64,000 nucleotides of DNA. Origin: Pilaira anomala (taxonomy: Eukaryota; Mucoromycota; Mucoromycetes; Mucorales; Mucoraceae). Positions 1 through 17,504 of the stretch are shown piece after piece (the stretch's first letter is position 1; each line of letters starts with the position of its first letter). The stretch is from NCBI GenBank assembly GCA_025716855.1, contig JAIXMQ010000072.1, positions 62,001-126,000 of the forward strand. The letters run 5' to 3'. The notes beneath the pieces were generated by a model. It made no database searches. It was not told where the DNA came from and saw nothing but the letters and a program-made list of their open reading frames with translations. The translations under genes and the position numbers were made by a program.

Positions 1-340
1 CAACCTTTATTGAACATAAGATGTTGGATTGGCGGGCATTTTTTTTTATATTTATTTATTTGTTTAAAGGTAATCTATTACCGAGGATAGGTGCTTTCTT
101 TATAGTCAGCTAGTCTGATCACATCTTGTTTTTTGTTTTCATACTTTGGATATTAAGTTCTGCTTGATACTACACATTCTGAATCGTTTTTGGATAGATG
201 TATTAATAAAGAAGTAAAATTGAGGTGACCATAAAGTGTCTCCATCTATATACATATAAAAAAAAAAGATGTCTAAGCAAAAGTGTCTCGAAATTAAAAA
301 ATAGTTCGTCGCATTTTTATGTCGTACATATCTAAAGTTT

Positions 341-649
341 ATGAACGAACTGATTGACATCATGGATTTTTTGGACAAAATTTTAAAGGAATCTTATTTT
401 GTTATGGATAACTTCACCATTCACGAATCCTATCCCATGATAAGAAAGATCGAATTCAGAGGCTACAGAGTCATGTATTTGCCGCCGTATTTCCCAGAGT
501 TGAACGCAATTGAGAGCTTCTGGGCTCTTGTAAAGAGCATGATGAAGCGTGAAAACCTAATGACCGAACAGACTTTATCTCAAAGAATTGCTGACGCCTG
601 CAAAAATGTCTGTGTAAGTGAACTTCGTGTTTTTTTGCAGCCATTCTAA
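341..649 (+). pseudogene. Tc1/mariner (DDE_3) transposase, C-terminal fragment
   Basis: This open stretch encodes the end of a Tc1/mariner-type DDE transposase, the enzyme that cuts and joins transposon ends at TA targets. Visible signs are MDNFTIH, which carries the second catalytic Asp, then LPPYFPELNAIESFW with the Asn and Glu expected near the third catalytic position, followed by a basic helix. The copy is broken. The helix-turn-helix DNA-binding half and the first catalytic Asp are missing upstream, where no matching reading frame is seen in positions 1-340. The 3' end runs into a stop at 647-649, while family-like residues seem to continue in another frame just after it, suggesting a one-base frameshift. 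It is a dead relic. The superfamily assignment is fairly sure; the subfamily is not known. Confidence 0.8.
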
Positions 650-860
650 GCAACATATCAGTTACTGCCGGGATAAAATTCACTTTTAATAAAATGCTCC
701 AATTTTAAAAGTGCCAAAGCTATCTTTCAATTGAATCAATTTGAAAATTTAATAATGACCAATTATTTTTTAGACTTTTACCAATTTCTATTTCAGTATT
801 CTCCAAATTATTTTTTTATAATCACCATTTATATTTCTAAATTAACCACCAAGATTTCCT

Positions 861-898
861 GAACTGACGCAAAAAAAAAAGAAAAAAAAATCTGGCAG

Positions 899-927
<29 letters not shown>
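861..927. repeat. A-tract/T-tract repeat, copy 1
   Basis: The unit starts GAACTGACGC, continues into an A tract, then TCTGGCAGTT and a long T tract. The ends AACTG and CAGTT are inverted, and the A and T tracts could pair, so the unit can fold into a hairpin. A second copy in the same orientation lies at 3461-3533. Confidence 0.6.
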
Positions 928-931
<4 letters not shown>

Positions 932-1828
932 CAAAACAATTTATTCATGGATTGTAATATGTACAATGTAACGCTACACTTGTTTTTGAACGACTCTTTA
1001 ATTTGTGATGATAGTCGGGATCGTATCATGAAAATGTGTTATCTCAAAAGCCTTCTTTCGTGTAGCCTAAAAAATTGGAAATGGCGTGATAGCACTCAAA
1101 AAAATATACTATCCAGTTTCTTTTTTTTTTCTTCGAACAGTGTAAAAGCCAGAAGATATGAGGCTTTAGAACAAGAAGAAATGAAGTCTATAATTTTTAA
1201 GTTCTTTTAAATAGTTAGAAGCACGGGAAATAACAAAGAAACTATCAAATGTTCAATTTCCCAAACTCTGTTTACGCCCATTTCCTCAGCCTTTTATATT
1301 TAACTATTTATTTTTATCTCTGACAGCATAAACTTGATATTTTTGGCTTGTACTCTACTTGATCTCTTACGCGTAAATACTGGTTTTTTTTTTTTTTTTT
1401 TTTTTTTTTCGTTGCTACTATGTATTTACTTAATAACTGATCTGCCAAAGAAAGAGAGAATTATATTTTGTTTAATGCAGAGCTTTATTTGTTTTTTTTT
1501 TTTTTCTGATGAGAATGCAGAAATATATGTATTTTTAAAACTGAAATAACGGAAATCTAATCCAGAAAAACGTCAAAGCGTTACATGTGTTTTCTTTTTA
1601 CTTATTTGGCAAAGAAAAGCATATGACACATTGAGTTCATTAGCCAATCATAAGATATCATAATAAATTGATAAAGCTTTTTGTATTTCCCAGGGCGTAT
1701 TAGATGATCAAATTAGATGTTAAATAGATGAGATGATAGTATGCTACTATCTTTTCTGTTTTTTTTTTATTTTATTTTATATAAAGAGGGATATTTACTT
1801 TCTTTTTACTCTTGTTCCTTTCTTTCAT

Positions 1829-1870
<42 letters not shown>

Positions 1871-3460
1871 CTCTACTTATTATACCATACTGTCGCTTTT
1901 TCAATCGAATTATAAACCCCACTTTTTTTTTTTTTTACTATTTCTATACTCATGCTTTATCATACTTAATCAACAATAGAAAAAATAACAGCAGTAATAA
2001 CAGCAAAAATAAATTGATACCACAAAATTTAAACGTTACCATAACAACTACATATTTGACAAGTAAAATGTACCTGAAAGCTTTAAAAAAAAAAGCAGGG
2101 AAGATAATAAGATTACTATACTTTAATGTAAATGTTGGGGAAGGCTCATTCAGAAAACAAAAACCTGCGGAGTCGGACTTGGATGGATTCTTTTTTTTTT
2201 TACACTTTTTTTGCCTGTTTCCCTGACGAATTATTTAATCATTCGTGTTCGATTTGAGGATAAACGATATAAAGATAAAGAAAAAAAAAAGGTTTAATTT
2301 AGTATACGTTTAGTTATTTATTTGGAAAGGTTAAATGACGTAGGATGGCATTATATTGTCGTTTTTGACGGCAGAAAGGACAGAAATAGAGTTAAATAAA
2401 ATATGGGGAAAGAGGGGATCGACTAAATAAAAGTAAATGCAGCCCATGATATTTTTTTTTTATTCCTTTTCTCCTTTAAGGTGTATTCTCTTTTAATGTT
2501 CTCCGCAAGAGATAATTAAAAAATGAAGAACCGCTTCTTTTTCTCTATTGCTGTTGTTTCTTAAAAAAAAAAAAAATAACGTAAACCCTTTATATTTAAA
2601 AAGCAAATCATGAAAAAGACTAAATTTATATATAATACAAGTTTTCTTTATCTTTGTAAATAGGGTATAATATAATAAACCTATAATTTATATATATTTA
2701 ATAAGTCCTTACACCCGAATATGTGTAATGTTAATAGTAACACACTTGAACTTTAAACTTGTTTACTCTAAAAAAAAATTTTTTTTTTTCTATGTATACA
2801 TGATATTTTAACTTTTTTTAATTAAAAAGAGATTACTTTTTTTTGAGCCATTCGTAAAATGATGTATCATGAACAATAATAGAGTAACTAAGGACGGCAT
2901 GAATCGAAATATGAAATGAGTCTATGCAAAAAGACTCATTTGTGCAACTAGACCTTATTGATTCTAGGTTTCATTACGATTGGCTCGATAAGATATATAA
3001 AGGTCTTATGAGCAACAACTCCTCACTACCAATGAAAAGAGAGCAGTTTGTGTATACAAAATGCACTGAGCTTCATTTCCATTGGTCATATTTCTTTTGG
3101 CAAAAATGTATGTTAAGGATGACTCATGTCTAACTAAACAAAATGTAATTTAAAGCAACCTTTATAATTGATTTCTATCATAACTACAACTAGAAGGTTA
3201 GAGTAAAGTCTTTGTACGACCTCTTGTTAAGATCCAATGTGCACATGATTAAATTTATCATATTATGGAATACATTTTATTTTATATATATATATATATA
3301 TATTATATTATGTATGTACACTGCAAAACAAATAAAAATGTTAAACTATTTTTTGATTATCTAGAACCTTTTTTGTGCGAAACCTGACTTGTTATAGTTT
3401 CTATTTTCAATTAACTGTACTTGAAAATGTTCCGTGTTACTTTTTTTGTACTCTAACCCC

Positions 3461-3533
3461 GAACTGACGCAAAAAAAAAAAAAAAAAAAATCAGTTTAAA
3501 TAGAGAGCAGTTTTTTTTTTTTTTTTTTTTTTT
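3461..3533. repeat. A-tract/T-tract repeat, copy 2
   Basis: This has the same GAACTGACGC start and A tract as the copy at 861, then TCAGTTTAAATAGAGAGCAG and a T tract. The middle differs by a short insertion. It lies about 225 bases upstream of the GATA-factor start codon. Confidence 0.6.
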
Positions 3534-3757
3534 CTCTTTTTTTCTTATAATTTATATATATTCACATATTTTATTGATTGGTCGTAACGCGTCTAAACAC
3601 AAAACCCTCCCCCTCCTCCTCCTCTTTTCCAAACCCTCCTAAAACTAAAAACCTCTTTTTTGTTTTTATTTAAACGTTCTTAGTAGCGTTTTTATTTTAT
3701 ATTTTTTCTCTTTTTTTAAATTACCCAAAAAAAAACTTGACAAACAAACACTCAATT

Positions 3758-4397
3758 ATGACTGAACAAGACGATTATTTACTTTTATCATCTTCTGATA
3801 TCTTTGGAAAAGATCAAATGTTAACAAATTTCTTTCAAGATACTCAACCTGTCATTGATACTAGCTTTCCATCTCCAGTCTCATCAACTGATTCACTTGA
3901 TAGTCCAGTTATGAATGCTAATAACCTTTCTATTGACCCAAACGTATTACAAAATCTTCCTTTCTCTGTACTTCAATCTCTTGCTGCTATGTATCAACAA
4001 AATGATTTAAATCACAATGGTTTGGAAAATACGTTTGAACAATTTGTCAAGTTTGAAGAAGATAATTCAATTTCTCCTTCCAATGAAGTCCTTGTAGCCC
4101 CTACAACCACTACTACGACTAATATTAGTAATACTAATACTACTACTAATGCCCCAAAGCCCAAAGCTTACCGTCCTCCCCGTCAATTAGAATGTCATAA
4201 TTGTCACGTCACAAAGACTCCGCTTTGGCGTCGTACCCCAGATAGAGCTCATTCTCTCTGTAATGCCTGTGGTCTCTATTACAAGCAATATGGTACTCAC
4301 CGTCCCCTTCATGTCCGTCAAAAGCAACAAACATCCAAGCAGCCTTCTCCTTCTCTTACTCCCATCAATACATCTCCTTCTCTCACTAATATCTCAC

Positions 4398-4432
<35 letters not shown>

Positions 4433-4864
4433 GCCACTGGTACTTGTATGAATCCTGACCCTAGCTTAATTTCAAGTCATGAAGAACAACCAAAAGAACA
4501 ATGTAGCAGTTGTCATCAATTTAATACAGTTGCCTGGAGAAATCATGAGAATGGAAACTCTTTCTGTCAGAACTGTCATTATTTAACTCCAACTTCATCA
4601 CCATTGAAACGTCGCCGTGAAAGTAATGATGATATTGATGAACGCTTAAGCAAGACACCCGCTTTGTTTCCTGCTACACCTGTCTTACCACCTTCCCCAC
4701 CTACAATTGCTGTGCAATCTAAGGAATGGGCCGAAATTGACGATACTCGTTTCAAGACTTTACTTGCTCGTATGAATGCTCAACAAATGCACGGTTTCTT
4801 GGGTATGCTTGAACGTCGTTGTTCAATTTTAAGATCAATTCTTATTCCTCAACAACAAGAATAA
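3758..4864 (+). CDS. GATA-type zinc-finger transcription factor
   Basis: Single-exon gene of 368 aa, a nuclear DNA-binding regulator. A GATA finger starts at Cys146: CHNC, an 18-residue loop containing TPLWRR, then CNAC with GLYYKQYG, followed by a basic tail. That is CX2C-X18-CX2C, a spacing used by many fungal GATA factors. A second, degenerate finger follows (CSSC, 17 residues with VAWRN, CQNC) and lacks the usual NACG and basic tail. The C-terminus has a well-structured stretch around [20 protein letters not shown] that looks like a conserved interaction motif. The rest is Ser/Thr/Asn-rich with poly-Thr from ACT repeats. The frame is open to a TTG at 3737, but the first ATG at 3758 is taken as the start. 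Family is certain; the physiological role (nitrogen, iron, light) cannot be told. Confidence 0.93.
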
Positions 4865-6218
4865 GTTTTTTCTGTATAAATCTTTCTCTCTCTCTCTCTT
4901 TTTTTTTCCCTTTTTCTTTTTTATTATTATAATTCTTTTTCTTCAACGAAAATAGAATCCTTGTACATGTTCAACACATTTGTAGTCTTTTTTTAAACAA
5001 AAATTCTAATTCATTCTCATACTTTATTTTGTATTTTCTTTTTTTTTTTTCTTATACCGTTCAACACTTTTCTTTTTTTTTTTTAAATGTAAAACATTTT
5101 TTTTTTTTTTAATGTTAAAAAAAAAAAAAAAAAAAAAAACAATAAAATATTTTTTTTTAAAACTCTTTATTGTGTTCCTTAATTGTAAAGTATCACAAGA
5201 CACTTTATTATCGGATTTACCTAAACAAATTTTAGCCGGCAAGTCATTTATATACACGTAAAAAAAGAAGGTGTTACCTTAAATAATAATAAAAAAAAGG
5301 AACAGAGATCATCCTCTTTAAAAAAATCATGGGTTACACCTTTTAAACTTTTTTCTCGGGTACAACTAGAAATCACAAGCCAACAAAACTCTTTAGTCCA
5401 TTGTGCTACTCTTGTACAAAAAAAAAAAAAAAAAAAAAAAAAACGGGCCTCTTTTTTTGAAATTCAAGGAGGTGTCAACAGACATTTTATCTCTTATCTT
5501 GTGGTGAAACATATCTTCTTTTTTTTACATAAGCTTTTTAAGGTTATATAATTATGAAATGTAGTAGTTTATATACAAATTAACATAAATAAGAGAACGT
5601 GGTTATTTCATCTAGATTTAACAACGAAGGTTTTATTTTTATTTATTTTATATTTTTTTTTTAAGATATATACTAGTACGTTAAACTTTACTTTATAAGG
5701 TATTACAAAAAACTTTAATGTTTTTACTCCTTTTTTTTCGTATTCCATTTTGTCTGTGTTCTGCTACTAACCTAAAGAAAAAAAGTACATAGTGATGAAG
5801 CCTATTCACATATAGCTCTAGTTGCCATGTGTTTTATAACCCACAGGTTTATTTTGAACTTGTCCCGTACGTGTTTGCATTTTATCATCACAAGGTTTTT
5901 TGGTATACATATTTAAACTTGAATTTGACCTGTTTGTAAAAAGCGACTTCCCACTCTTTTTTGAGACAAATGCGGTAAAAATCTGTATGGTTTGGTTTTA
6001 CTCTACTTTAAATTTCCCGTACCAATCCTGAATAAACCACACATATTGAGTCACTTTTTATTTTGTATCACTGTATGTAGAAAGAGTGACTGATGCTATA
6101 TAATTTTTATTTATTTAAAATAGAATATGTATGTGATTTTTTTTTATATAAAAATCAATAATGATAGAAAAATATGTATAATAATGTTTTTTTTTTAAAA
6201 AAAAGGCTTTTCTCTTAT
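4865..6218. other. Intergenic region between convergent genes
   Basis: This is the 3' flank shared by the GATA gene and the ABCC transporter. It holds TC microsatellites just after the GATA stop, several long A or T runs (for example 5118-5139 and 5420-5442) and no supported coding sequence. Confidence 0.6.
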
Positions 6219-11965
<5,747 letters not shown>

Positions 11966-13467
11966 TGTACAATTTCTTCTTCTTTTTAGTAATAAAGAAA
12001 AGGAAAAAAAAAACAGAAATAGATAGAGAAAAAGAAGAAATAAAATAAAAATTGGAGAAGGAAAGAGAGAGGAAAAAGGCGATGATAAAGTAATAAAAAA
12101 AAAAGATGAAACCTGCTACTCGGGAAAAAAATATTTTGGATGTCCCAGAAGATGATATATTACAAATTCCGCCGCATTTAGTTTTGTTCCCTATGTTGTT
12201 ACTCACGTACGAGTAAATGTCCAAACACTCTGACACTGAAAAGCTTATTTAGTTCGCCTCGACAGATTACTTATTATGGCTTTTTTCCATTGTATTAATT
12301 GTTTCTATTGTTTATATCATATGTATGCTCGCTCTAATACGTGCATAAACTTTATAGTCCAAAGTTAAAACGGTACTACTTTGGCGGATCTATATTCATG
12401 TGAAATTCGTATGTCTAAGTACAACCTAAGTTTGTTACTCTAACTTGATAGACTCGACTAATGTACATTTTACTTCTTTTAATTCAATTACGTGCACTTA
12501 CTAATATTATATTTACATACGTTACAATATAACTCCTTTACAGGAAACAAGTGAAACAGAAGACCCAGATCTAAGGTATTGACAAATAGTTTCGTGTGTC
12601 ACGTGAGAGGCACTTTTATTCAATATTGACACACCTCTGATATTTTCACTGTTTGTGATTCTTGAACTTTTTTATTTCTATATTATGCTCATATAGTCTT
12701 TAGCAAATGGGTTTCACAGCACATTAATACTTGGCCAATCGCATTTAGACTCATTACTGTGTGTTGGTTTCTTATAAAATGTCAAAGAGCTATCTCGGAT
12801 AAATAATTTAAATAAGACATGAATTGTATAAGAATACCCCCAAAATACAGAACAAGCATTTTAAATTAATATCGGTATCTACAATAACTGCTTCTTTTGA
12901 AATGTTCCTTGATTTCATTGGATAAACTATTCGTTACCCGGGTATTCTTCTGACAAAAAATCAAATACAATTATTTTCAACAAAATCTACTATATATAAA
13001 AGTGAGACTTGCTTTAGTTTTTTCTAATAAGATCTCTGTCCAAAATACAGCGATTTTTTTTTAAATAAGAAACAAATTTGGATTTATAGGTGCTTTTTAT
13101 TCGTATCCGCAGTACTCGTCTTCCGATTGGATACAAATATTCAATCTGATAAGATCCTACTGCTGATATCTGTACTCTATAGCAGAATATAAAGTACCAG
13201 GACATAAAAGTATGATTAAATACAACCATCAGATTTGCTACTCTGTAGATTGATTTATATCGTATCTTTTGATCCAGATGATGTGATAAAATGAAAATAA
13301 GTTGTACTTTCTTTCGTTTCCAATGAATGAATTATTTTCTTTTTGATTACTAAACAAGCATGTTTTTTTTAGCTCCCGCAAGAATATAAAAAAGGGGAAG
13401 AAAAAAGATCTGATAAGATTTTTTTTTTCCTCAATCAATTTTTATATTTTTAAAAACTTAATCAAAC
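11966..13467. other. Divergent intergenic region
   Basis: This separates the start of the ABCC gene (minus) from the CCDC124-like gene (plus) and should hold both promoters. No recognisable coding sequence was found; the minus open stretch at 13014-13229 has no known motif. The A+T content is high and TATA-like strings are too common to assign. Confidence 0.5.
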
Positions 13468-14396
13468 ATGGCCAAGAAAACCGCAAACACTAAAGTTGAA
13501 GCTGCTAAAGGTCGTAAGGCTGTTTCCAAGGCAGAAAAGGATCAACAAAAGAAGGCAGAGGTAGAAGCCAAGGAAGATGCCAAGTGGGCCAAAGGAGCTA
13601 AGAAGAGTGATAAGAAGGAACTCGAAGCTGAAAAGAAGGCTGCTTTATTGCTCAAGAAACAAGAAGCTCAAAGAATTTTGGTAAGTTTTTAGAAATTGTT
13701 TCTATTCACTTTACAAAAAAAAAAAATACTAACGTATAATATATATATATATATATATATAGGCTGAAGAAGAAAAGAACTTGAACAAACCTAAGGCTCC
13801 TAAACCTAATTATACAAAGAAATCGTTGTTTACTACTGAAAGAGTGGCTCCCAAAAAGACGATCCCTACTACTTTGTACGAGGATGAATCAACTGCCAAG
13901 AAGGTCAAGCCTATTCTTACTGAAAAGGATATTGAGAAGCATCCTGAACGTCGTTTCAAGAACGCCTTGAAAGAATATGAAGAAAGGTAAATATTATTTG
14001 TTATATTATAAGACGTTTTTTTATACTCATTCTTTTTTTTTCTTTCTTTCTAAACAGAGAACTCAAAAATTTCAGAGCTCAGTACCCTGGTCTTCGTTTA
14101 AGTCAACTTAAGGAGATCATGTACAAGGAATTCCAAAAGTCTCCTGATAATCCTTTCAATCAAAGTAATGTGTTCTCTTATAACTCTACTCTTGAAGAAG
14201 TTAACCGTAAACTTAGTAAGTAGACTATCTTTTTGTTTAAGAGATACATGTTTTTAACCAATAACTTTTCTTAGATGGTGAACCTGAACCTACTCAAGAA
14301 GAAGAAGAAGAAGAGGATGAAGAAGAAGATGAAGAAGTAGTTACTCCTCCTTCAGATAATCTGATGGTCTCCAAAAAGACCACTAAATCTTACTGA
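13468..14396 (+). CDS. CCDC124/Lso2-family ribosome-associated coiled-coil protein
   Basis: Four exons (13468-13680, 13763-13986, 14058-14215, 14275-14396) give 238 aa, close to the length of animal CCDC124. The N-terminal third is an almost uninterrupted Lys/Ala/Glu helix beginning MAKKTANTKVEAAKGRKA. The C-terminal half carries the family signature: KDIEKHPERRFKNALKEYEE, then PGLRLSQLKEIMYKEFQKSP and the NPFNQ motif. An acidic tail (run of Glu/Asp at 14300-14336) follows. Known members bind the decoding and tRNA path of idle 80S ribosomes and help them restart after starvation; that role is transferred by family. Intron 2, before the second exon, ends in a TA dinucleotide repeat. The stop is TGA at 14394-14396. 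Confidence 0.88.
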
Positions 14397-15717
14397 AAAC
14401 ACTCTTCAAGGAACTCAAACCTTTCTCTTTATTAAGAGAAGGACGAATCAAGCAGCAGAAATCTATTTCGCTCGAAACAGGTGCTTTCTCCATTATTCGC
14501 TTTTTAGCAAGTGGAATCGATCCCCTTCGAGGCTGTACTGTAATGCATGGTGTTCTTTTTGGCAACACGATTCATTTTATGTTCAAAAGAAAAATGGATT
14601 TTTGTTCCTTGCCTCGAAGGGTTGATTATATATAGAGCTTCGTTTTCTTTTTAACCCTTGTCTTAAAATAAATAAATATTTTGTTTAGTATTTTAAAGAT
14701 CTGATAACAAATTTTCATTTAAATTCTCCCCCTGAACAAATAATTGAGTCTCATAAATATTTTTTAAATTAAATAACGGCGTGTGTATGTGTTTTACAGT
14801 ATGTTCCAGAAGAGAGACAAACATATTTATTATTACATACAGTGTATTAGCATATTTAATAAGCCTTTATCTGTTTCTGTAAGTGTATATAATCAGAAAT
14901 GATTAAAGTATATGCAGGAGAAGTGTGTGAGTACAAATCAACTAATTTTAAGAATAATTACGGTTTAAATACGGAAATAGTAATCAAGTCTAGCATATAA
15001 GCCGATAAATAAATAATAAATGAAGAGTGATATTTTGAATAAAGACTTATTGTAAAAAAAAAAGGGGGGGGGGGAGGGGAAGTGAAGAACATTGTTATGT
15101 CCTTGATATGATACTATAAACAATAGTATTAGTTAAAAGGTTGAATACAACTGCCGAAAGCAGAAAGCTCTACCTGTGGTACTTATATCTCACGCACTGA
15201 CAACGGGTCTGCGTAAAGAGCCCTCGAAAATGTTTCCAGTTAATTGATTTTCTCCTAAAACAGTGAAGTCTTGACTATATTTATCATTTCTTTTATAAAT
15301 AGACTGGGTAATATATGATGCATACAAATAGATATCTTCGGGAAGAGATATTTACTCTCGAAAAAAGTTGTTGACAACAAGTAAAGCATATCTCATCTGT
15401 ATATGTGCCCTGGATAAAAAAAAAAAAAACTCCCCAATTATAATGTAACTTTTAGTGATTCAATGTTGCCGTCATTTAATTAATTATCGCTGATTTAATA
15501 AAAGGCCTTTAGTGAGTTTGGTTTATAACAAGCGCACCAGTAAGTAATAAGTTTATCAAAGATAAGATGTTTTTTTTTTTATAAATAAAAAAAATTGTGT
15601 GTCAGCGTGGTGAGGGTAAATATGTAGTAAAAATTTGATGGAAGGGGAAAGACTTGTATGTGGTTGTGTGTATGTGTGTGTTACAGCAAGGGAAAAAAAA
15701 AAGGCTAGAAAAAAAAA
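14397..15717. other. Intergenic region between convergent genes
   Basis: This is the 3' flank of the CCDC124-like gene and of the glycosyltransferase. A G-rich string lies at 15064-15077, with A or T runs around it. No supported coding sequence, RNA gene or repeat family was seen. Confidence 0.5.
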
Positions 15718-16907
15718 TTATAATTCACTATGTTCAATTGCCACTTTTTCAATTACATCGTTAAAGCCACGAATTCTACCACATTCTTTCTTGAGATTAG
15801 CAGATTTACTGGTATCCCATTCATCTGCAGCAATCATCATACGGGCATAACGAAGACATGTTTCTTCTCTATAATAATCGTATAATTTCTTATTGTATGT
15901 ACGCTAAATGAGAAAAGAAAAATGACAGTTAAATACAAATAGAAAAATAAAATAGTAAAAGTCTTTTTTTTTAAAATACCTCTTTTGCTCTTGTATCTTC
16001 AGGATAATAATGGGTTTGATGAATCAAGAAATCATTTGGTAAGACCCAATAGTCAATACCTGCCAAAAAGATTTCAAATAAACAAGCAGCCTTATTAGCA
16101 CCATAACCAACAAATCGTTCATCACACCAAGGAGTTCCTTCCTTTTTAAAGATGACATAGGGTTCATAGGAATAATTGTAATCGGTTACTTTATATGGCT
16201 GTTCTTGTTTATACCATTTTCCATAATTTGTAGAGCCATGACCACGTTTCCAACCTCTATGAAACATATCAAGCTTTTCAGTCTCTACATCTACCAATAA
16301 ATCCTGCTTGTTCTTTGGAAATTCGTCCCAGTCAATACCATCATGTTCATCCACATATTCAAAAGCAGGTACAACAATCGCGCCCTTTCCAGATCTTAAG
16401 AGATTCATTAATTCAGGTTGCTTCTTTAAGGATTTTCTAAAGTCTGTACAAAGATAAAAATCAACATCCAACATCATGATATAATCGGTACGAGCAAAAA
16501 ATTTGGCTACATTGCGCCACATATTGAATTGACGATCAAATTTATCAACAACAAGATGGAGATCAACGTAACGTCTCAAGTCCTCATTGTCTGCATAGAG
16601 TTTATGGAGATCGGTCAAAATTTTTTGCTTTTGATCGTCGTCATTGACATGAAGAGCAACAGAAACAGGACCTTTATAATGAGAAGCAAGTCGACCAAGG
16701 ACAGCAAATCGATTATATGTAACCAGGGTTGCAATAGTTACTTCTTCGTTATCTATTTTTTCGGTTGCTTTGAAATAATATGGAATCACTTTGGAGGGTC
16801 CCATAGTTTCTGAAAAAGCTTTACTCAATACAAGATCTTCTGGTGTGGATTCAACAACTTCATCTACATTTGTAAAATTTTATTTTAGACGAGATGATAA
16901 TTACCAT

Positions 16908-16944
<37 letters not shown>

Positions 16945-17139
16945 GTTACCAACTGAATTTTTCCAATCTACTACTTGTTTTCCGAGATAATGTTCTTGTA
17001 AGCTAGCAACACTAAAGCCAGAAGAAGGACTACTTTTAGAGGAACTTCTTCCAAGGCCTAAAAGGTATGTTGATGTATACAAGATTGAACATACAAGGTA
17101 AATTACAATAAAGTAATTAGCTGCTTTTGGTAGTGCCAT
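15718..17139 (-). CDS. GT49 (LARGE/B4GAT1-like) type II membrane glycosyltransferase
   Basis: Three exons (17139-16950, 16863-15980, 15903-15718) encode 419 aa. Residues about 8-28 form a signal anchor (YFIVIYLVCSILYTSTYLL), so the protein should sit in the Golgi with its catalytic domain in the lumen. The domain matches the glyco_transf_49 fold: VTIATLVTYNRFAVLGRLA near the start, a DVDFYLCTDF motif with the metal-binding Asp-X-Asp (about residue 196), YEPYVIFKK, then DERFVGYGANKAACLFEIFLAG and LPNDFLIHQTHYY. In animals this family adds beta-1,3-glucuronic acid or xylose to glycans; donor and acceptor in this fungus are unknown. Intron 1 contains a run of about 28 T (A on plus). Its neighbour malate synthase lies upstream on the same strand, with no obvious functional link. 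Confidence 0.88.
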
Positions 17140-17504
17140 AATAAATATATTTTTTCGTCTCTATAGTGGTGTTCCTTCTTTTTTTTTTTTTCTTTTTTTT
17201 TTCGCTCTGCTTAAAAATCGAAAGTCTAGTTTAAACAAATAGAAAGAGAGGAAGAGAGAAAAAAAAGGGGACAAAAAGAAAAAGTGTCGATCTTAAAACT
17301 GTTTAGTTTTTGTTTTTTTTTTTGCGGGAAGTATTTTTAAATTACAATTTATTTAATTCTCAGCAGAAAACGTTCTCCTTGTTTCTGCAGATAATATTTG
17401 TGTGTTTGTGTATATATATATATAAAATGTTTAAAGAGAAAAAAAAAAGCAGGGTGAAAAAAGGGACGGATTTAAACAAAGAGAGATTGAGGGAAGGGGG
17501 GGAG
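17140..17504. other. Short spacer: GT49 promoter and malate synthase 3' UTR
   Basis: This 365-bp region lies between two minus-strand genes. It holds T and A runs, a TA repeat at about 17412-17423 and the G-rich string 17491-17502. No coding sequence is supported. Confidence 0.5.

Larger units (their letters stand above)
650..3757. other. Gene-poor region with A/T homopolymers and repeats
   Basis: No convincing gene is seen here. The region holds many T or A runs (for example about 901-926 and 1831-1867), a TA microsatellite near 3285-3302 and two copies of an A/T-tract repeat (861-927 and 3461-3533). Two short open stretches, 947-1210 and 2924-3133, lack recognisable motifs. The second (69 aa, Met-Gln-Lys-Asp start) has ordinary amino-acid composition and could be an exon relic. 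The last 200 bases, with CT-rich stretches and CCCTCCTCC boxes at 3605-3650, are probably the promoter and 5' UTR of the GATA gene. Confidence 0.5.

Noticed and set aside
1334..2226. Phe-rich open stretches across T runs
   Set aside because: They exist only because T runs read as Phe; no motifs and no splice structure.
3737..3757. Upstream extension of the GATA-factor frame to a TTG codon
   Set aside because: TTG is not expected as a start in a nuclear fungal gene; the first ATG at 3758 has an A-rich context and is kept.
13741..13762. TA repeats as candidate origins or matrix sites
   Set aside because: This one is the end of an intron in the CCDC124-like gene; similar TA strings are common in this A/T-rich DNA and carry no further signal.
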